NCBI GenBank assembly: GCA_002350065.1 | Contig: DEDQ01000013.1 | Coordinates: 10,644 to 17,550 of the forward strand | Reading direction: 5' to 3' | DNA length: 6,907 nucleotides | Origin: Ruminococcus flavefaciens | GTDB taxonomy: Bacteria > Bacillota > Clostridia > Oscillospirales > Ruminococcaceae | Shown here: piece after piece, positions 4,682 through 6,907 of the stretch | Layout: the number at the start of each line of letters is the position of its first letter | Numbering within the stretch: the first letter of the stretch is position 1 | Notes under the pieces: model-generated | Told to the model about the DNA's origin: nothing | The model's input: the letters and a program-made list of their open reading frames with translations, nothing else | Databases searched by the model: none | Made by a program: the position numbers and the translations under genes

Positions 4682-5476
4682 TTGGATAACATTATAACCT
4701 CTAAAGATAATCCCGTTATCAAGCTGTATCAGAAGCTCGCTTCTTCAAAGAAAGAAAGGCTTCAGTACGGCTTATTCGTGTTGGAGGGACTCCGGATAAC
4801 CGAGGACGCTCTGCGCGAGGAAAGCGGTCTTTCGCACCTTATAATGACAAAGCAGGCGTATGAAAAATACGGTGCCGAGCTTTTGCAGGCTGATTTGAGA
4901 GATACAAAAACGCTTGTTATTTCAAATGAGCTTGGAAACAAAATAGCTTCGACGAATACGACTCAGGGAGTTTTCGGCATCTGCCGCATACCTCCCGAGC
5001 GTGAGCCCGTTTTCACCGATAACGGCAGATATGCCGTGCTTTACGGACTTCAGGACCCCGGCAACGTCGGCATGATAATCCGTACCGCCGACGCGCTCGG
5101 TATCGACGGCATTTTCCTCTGCGGAAGCTGCGACCTTTACAGTCCGAAGGTCATACGCTCGACTATGGGCTCGGTCTTTCGCGAGAATATCTACATCGTC
5201 AACGATACCGACCGCCTGTTTGAGCTGTTTTCAGTCGCCGGAGTTGAGACCTCTGCCGCAGTGATAGATACCGATGCGCTGAGGATAACCTCGTACAGAC
5301 CGGAAGGACGTCAGGCAGTTTTCATCGGCAACGAGGGCAACGGTCTGCCGCGTGATATCGCTCTGCGCTGCACAAGACGAATAACGATACCGATGAACGG
5401 CACTATAAACTCCCTTAACGCGGCAATGGCTGCGGGAATACTCATGTGGGAGCTCTGCAAAAAGCAGGAGGTGTAG
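4682..5476 (+). CDS. TrmH/SpoU-family RNA 2'-O-methyltransferase
   Basis: SPOUT enzymes use S-adenosylmethionine to methylate ribose 2'-OH groups in rRNA or tRNA through a knotted C-terminal domain. The 264-residue product has an N-terminal substrate-binding part (residues 1-105, with SSKKERLQYGLFVLEG at 21-36) and all three SpoU motifs: NVGMIIRTADALG (128-140, R134 the likely catalytic Arg), VFIGNEGNGLP (213-223) and IPMNGTINSLNAAMAA (236-251). I favour TTG 4682 because GGAGGTG (4666-4672) points to it and homologues begin near IITSKDNP. ATG 4664 or ATG 4655 in the same frame are alternatives that would extend it by 6 or 9 residues. A relative near rplT in Bacillus (YsgA) is a 23S rRNA enzyme, but the exact target here is not settled. 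Its last codons overlap the dprA Shine-Dalgarno. Confidence 0.9.
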   Translation: MDNIITSKDNPVIKLYQKLASSKKERLQYGLFVLEGLRITEDALREESGLSHLIMTKQAYEKYGAELLQADLRDTKTLVISNELGNKIASTNTTQGVFGICRIPPEREPVFTDNGRYAVLYGLQDPGNVGMIIRTADALGIDGIFLCGSCDLYSPKVIRSTMGSVFRENIYIVNDTDRLFELFSVAGVETSAAVIDTDALRITSYRPEGRQAVFIGNEGNGLPRDIALRCTRRITIPMNGTINSLNAAMAAGILMWELCKKQEV

Positions 5477-5479
5477 CAT

Positions 5480-6670
5480 ATGGACGAGATGAAATACTGG
5501 CTCTGGCTGACTATGGTATTCGGCATCGGAAGCCGCAGATTATGGCAGTTCATGGAGCGGTTCGATTCCGCTGAGGAGGCTTACCGCGTGCTCACCGCCG
5601 GAGAGAGCGATGCTCATCTGACCTCGAAGGAGCGGCAGTCTGTCCGCACCTCTTCGCTTGAGACTGCGGAAAAGCTTCTTGCCGAGTGCGAGAGGAGAGG
5701 CGTAATGACTGTGTCATTCAGCTCTGAGGAATATCCGCCTCAGCTAAGACATATCTCCGACCCGCCTGCAATACTCTATTACAGGGGCGATATCCGCTGC
5801 CTGACCGGAACAAAGACGATAACAACTGTCGGCGCGAGAAAGGCTCTGCCGTATACGCTGAGAGTCGCTAACCGTGTCTGTACAGAGCTCGCAAGGCGCG
5901 GAGTAGTGATCGTCAGCGGCTTTGCTGTCGGAGTTGATATAACCTCGCATATGGCGGCTGCCGCAAACGGTCACCCGACTGCCGCAGTCCTCGGCTGCGG
6001 ACTTGATGTCGACTACCCGAAGGAGAATTACCGCTTCCGTGATGCGATAATTGAATCCGGAGGCGTCCTCGTGAGCGAATACCCGCCGGGTACTCCGCCT
6101 CACGCACAGAACTTCCCTAAGCGCAACCGTATACTTTCGGCTCTGAGCAGGGCTACGGTCGTGTTTGAAGCCTCGGTAAAGAGCGGCTCGCTGATAACAG
6201 CTTCGCTTGCCGCAGATCAGGGCAGGGACGTTTACTGTCTGCCGCCGGCTGATATATATGACCCGGCATATTCGGGAAATGCACTGCTTCTTAGTGAAGG
6301 AGCTTCGCCGTTTTTCAGCTCGGACGATATCTATTCGAGCTTCGGATACGGTATGCCGCTGTACACTGAGACAGCCGACGAAGTATTCGGTGAAGAGAAT
6401 ACTCAGGAAACGCCTGAGCCGAGGCGTTCAGCTCCGGCACCAGAGGATAAAAAAGAAGAGCCTGCTTTAAGCAGGAGCAAAAAGGATGAGATAAAACTCG
6501 AAGGCGTACAGGCAGATATAGCGCAGATACTTGCGGAAGCTCCGCTTCACGCCGACATAATAGCTCAGAAGCTCGGCATGGATATGTCGGAGCTCATGAC
6601 AGAGCTTACAGAAATGGAGATACTCGGAGCCGTAAAGTCGCTTCCGGGAAAGCTTTATGAAAAAATCTGA
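5480..6670 (+). CDS. dprA: DNA processing protein DprA
   Basis: DprA binds incoming single-stranded DNA and loads RecA during natural transformation; it is also common in bacteria not known to be competent. The 396-residue product shows an N-terminal helical SAM-like domain (about 5-75), the Rossmann-type core (about 80-285) with VGARK (117-121), SGFAVGVD (146-153), GCGLDVDYP (172-180), SEYPPGTPP (199-207), FPKRNR (212-217), SGSLIT (235-240) and DQGRDV (246-251), a charged Pro/Glu/Lys linker (about 300-340), and a C-terminal winged helix (341-396). SGFAVGVD departs from the usual SGLARGID, with Val in place of Arg. GGAGG at 5467-5471 lies inside the end of the methyltransferase gene, only 3 nt separate the two genes, and translation is probably coupled. 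The dprA-topA order is common in Firmicutes. Confidence 0.96.
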   Translation: MDEMKYWLWLTMVFGIGSRRLWQFMERFDSAEEAYRVLTAGESDAHLTSKERQSVRTSSLETAEKLLAECERRGVMTVSFSSEEYPPQLRHISDPPAILYYRGDIRCLTGTKTITTVGARKALPYTLRVANRVCTELARRGVVIVSGFAVGVDITSHMAAAANGHPTAAVLGCGLDVDYPKENYRFRDAIIESGGVLVSEYPPGTPPHAQNFPKRNRILSALSRATVVFEASVKSGSLITASLAADQGRDVYCLPPADIYDPAYSGNALLLSEGASPFFSSDDIYSSFGYGMPLYTETADEVFGEENTQETPEPRRSAPAPEDKKEEPALSRSKKDEIKLEGVQADIAQILAEAPLHADIIAQKLGMDMSELMTELTEMEILGAVKSLPGKLYEKI

Positions 6671-6688
6671 TAAGGGGAACAAATACAG

Positions 6689-6907
6689 ATGTCAGACCTC
6701 GTAATAGTTGAGTCGCCTGCAAAGGCAAAAACAATACAGAAATATCTTGGAAAGGGCTATGAAGTAGTAGCCTCTATGGGACACGTCCGCGACCTTCCGA
6801 AGTCGAAGCTCGGAGTTGACACCGAGAAGGATTTCGAGCCGCAGTATACGGATATGAAGGGCAAGGAGGACGTTATAAAGGACCTCAAAAAGCGCGCAAA
6901 AAAATGC
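6689..6907 (+). CDS. topA: DNA topoisomerase I, N-terminal part only
   Basis: TopA relaxes negative supercoils by nicking and rejoining one DNA strand. Only the first 73 codons are in the window. They show the start of the Toprim domain: [18 protein letters not shown] (4-21), with the conserved metal-site or catalytic Glu at residue 8, then [14 protein letters not shown] (24-37). The active-site Tyr and the C-terminal zinc ribbons lie beyond the edge. The ATG is preceded by a modest Shine-Dalgarno AAGGGG (6672-6677) at 11 nt. It follows dprA by 18 bp on the same strand and is probably in the same operon. Confidence 0.97.
   Translation, partial: MSDLVIVESPAKAKTIQKYLGKGYEVVASMGHVRDLPKSKLGVDTEKDFEPQYTDMKGKEDVIKDLKKRAKKC

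Overview
The window looks like chromosomal DNA from an anaerobic, endospore-forming, fibre-degrading Firmicute, most likely Ruminococcus or a close relative in the Oscillospiraceae. This rests on three things read together: a secreted family 9 glycoside hydrolase, a BspA-type leucine-rich-repeat surface protein, and a Firmicutes housekeeping block that includes the sporulation gene spoIIR. The genus is an inference, because no rRNA or other species marker is present.

Layout. Positions 1-2039 are on the minus strand: a GH9 cellulase-type enzyme running off the left edge (1-986) and, upstream of it, an LRR surface protein (1119-2039). The two genes are separated by 132 bp that carries a good promoter for the GH9 gene. 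Positions 2040-2297 form a divergent intergenic region with two inverted repeats and candidate promoters in both directions. Everything to the right is on the plus strand: a small zinc-ribbon protein (2298-2528), spoIIR (2570-3181), infC-rpmI-rplT (3393-4567), a TrmH/SpoU-family RNA methyltransferase (4682-5476), dprA (5480-6670) and the first 73 codons of topA (6689-6907).

Function. The left part makes secreted or surface-exposed proteins, probably for plant-polymer use and surface contact. The right part is core biology: forespore-to-mother-cell signalling (SpoIIR), translation initiation and large-subunit assembly (IF3, L35, L20), RNA modification, handling of single-stranded DNA (DprA) and DNA topology (TopA). 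The infC operon has a consensus sigma-A promoter, a structured leader ending in an intrinsic terminator just before infC, an apparent AUU start codon for IF3, and a strong terminator after rplT. This is the architecture expected for L20-mediated attenuation plus IF3 self-control.

Most worth a second look: (a) a perfect 12-bp inverted repeat at 2267-2299 that takes in the ribosome-binding site and the first two bases of the zinc-ribbon start codon; (b) a small hairpin sequence that occurs almost unchanged in the infC leader and again in the infC-rpmI spacer, a candidate paired binding site; (c) a cysteine-paired version of the BspA LRR repeat; (d) an Ala/Pro-rich insert inside the GH9 catalytic domain. 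I found no CRISPR array, insertion sequence, tRNA or rRNA, and no convincing evidence of a wholly new multi-gene system.
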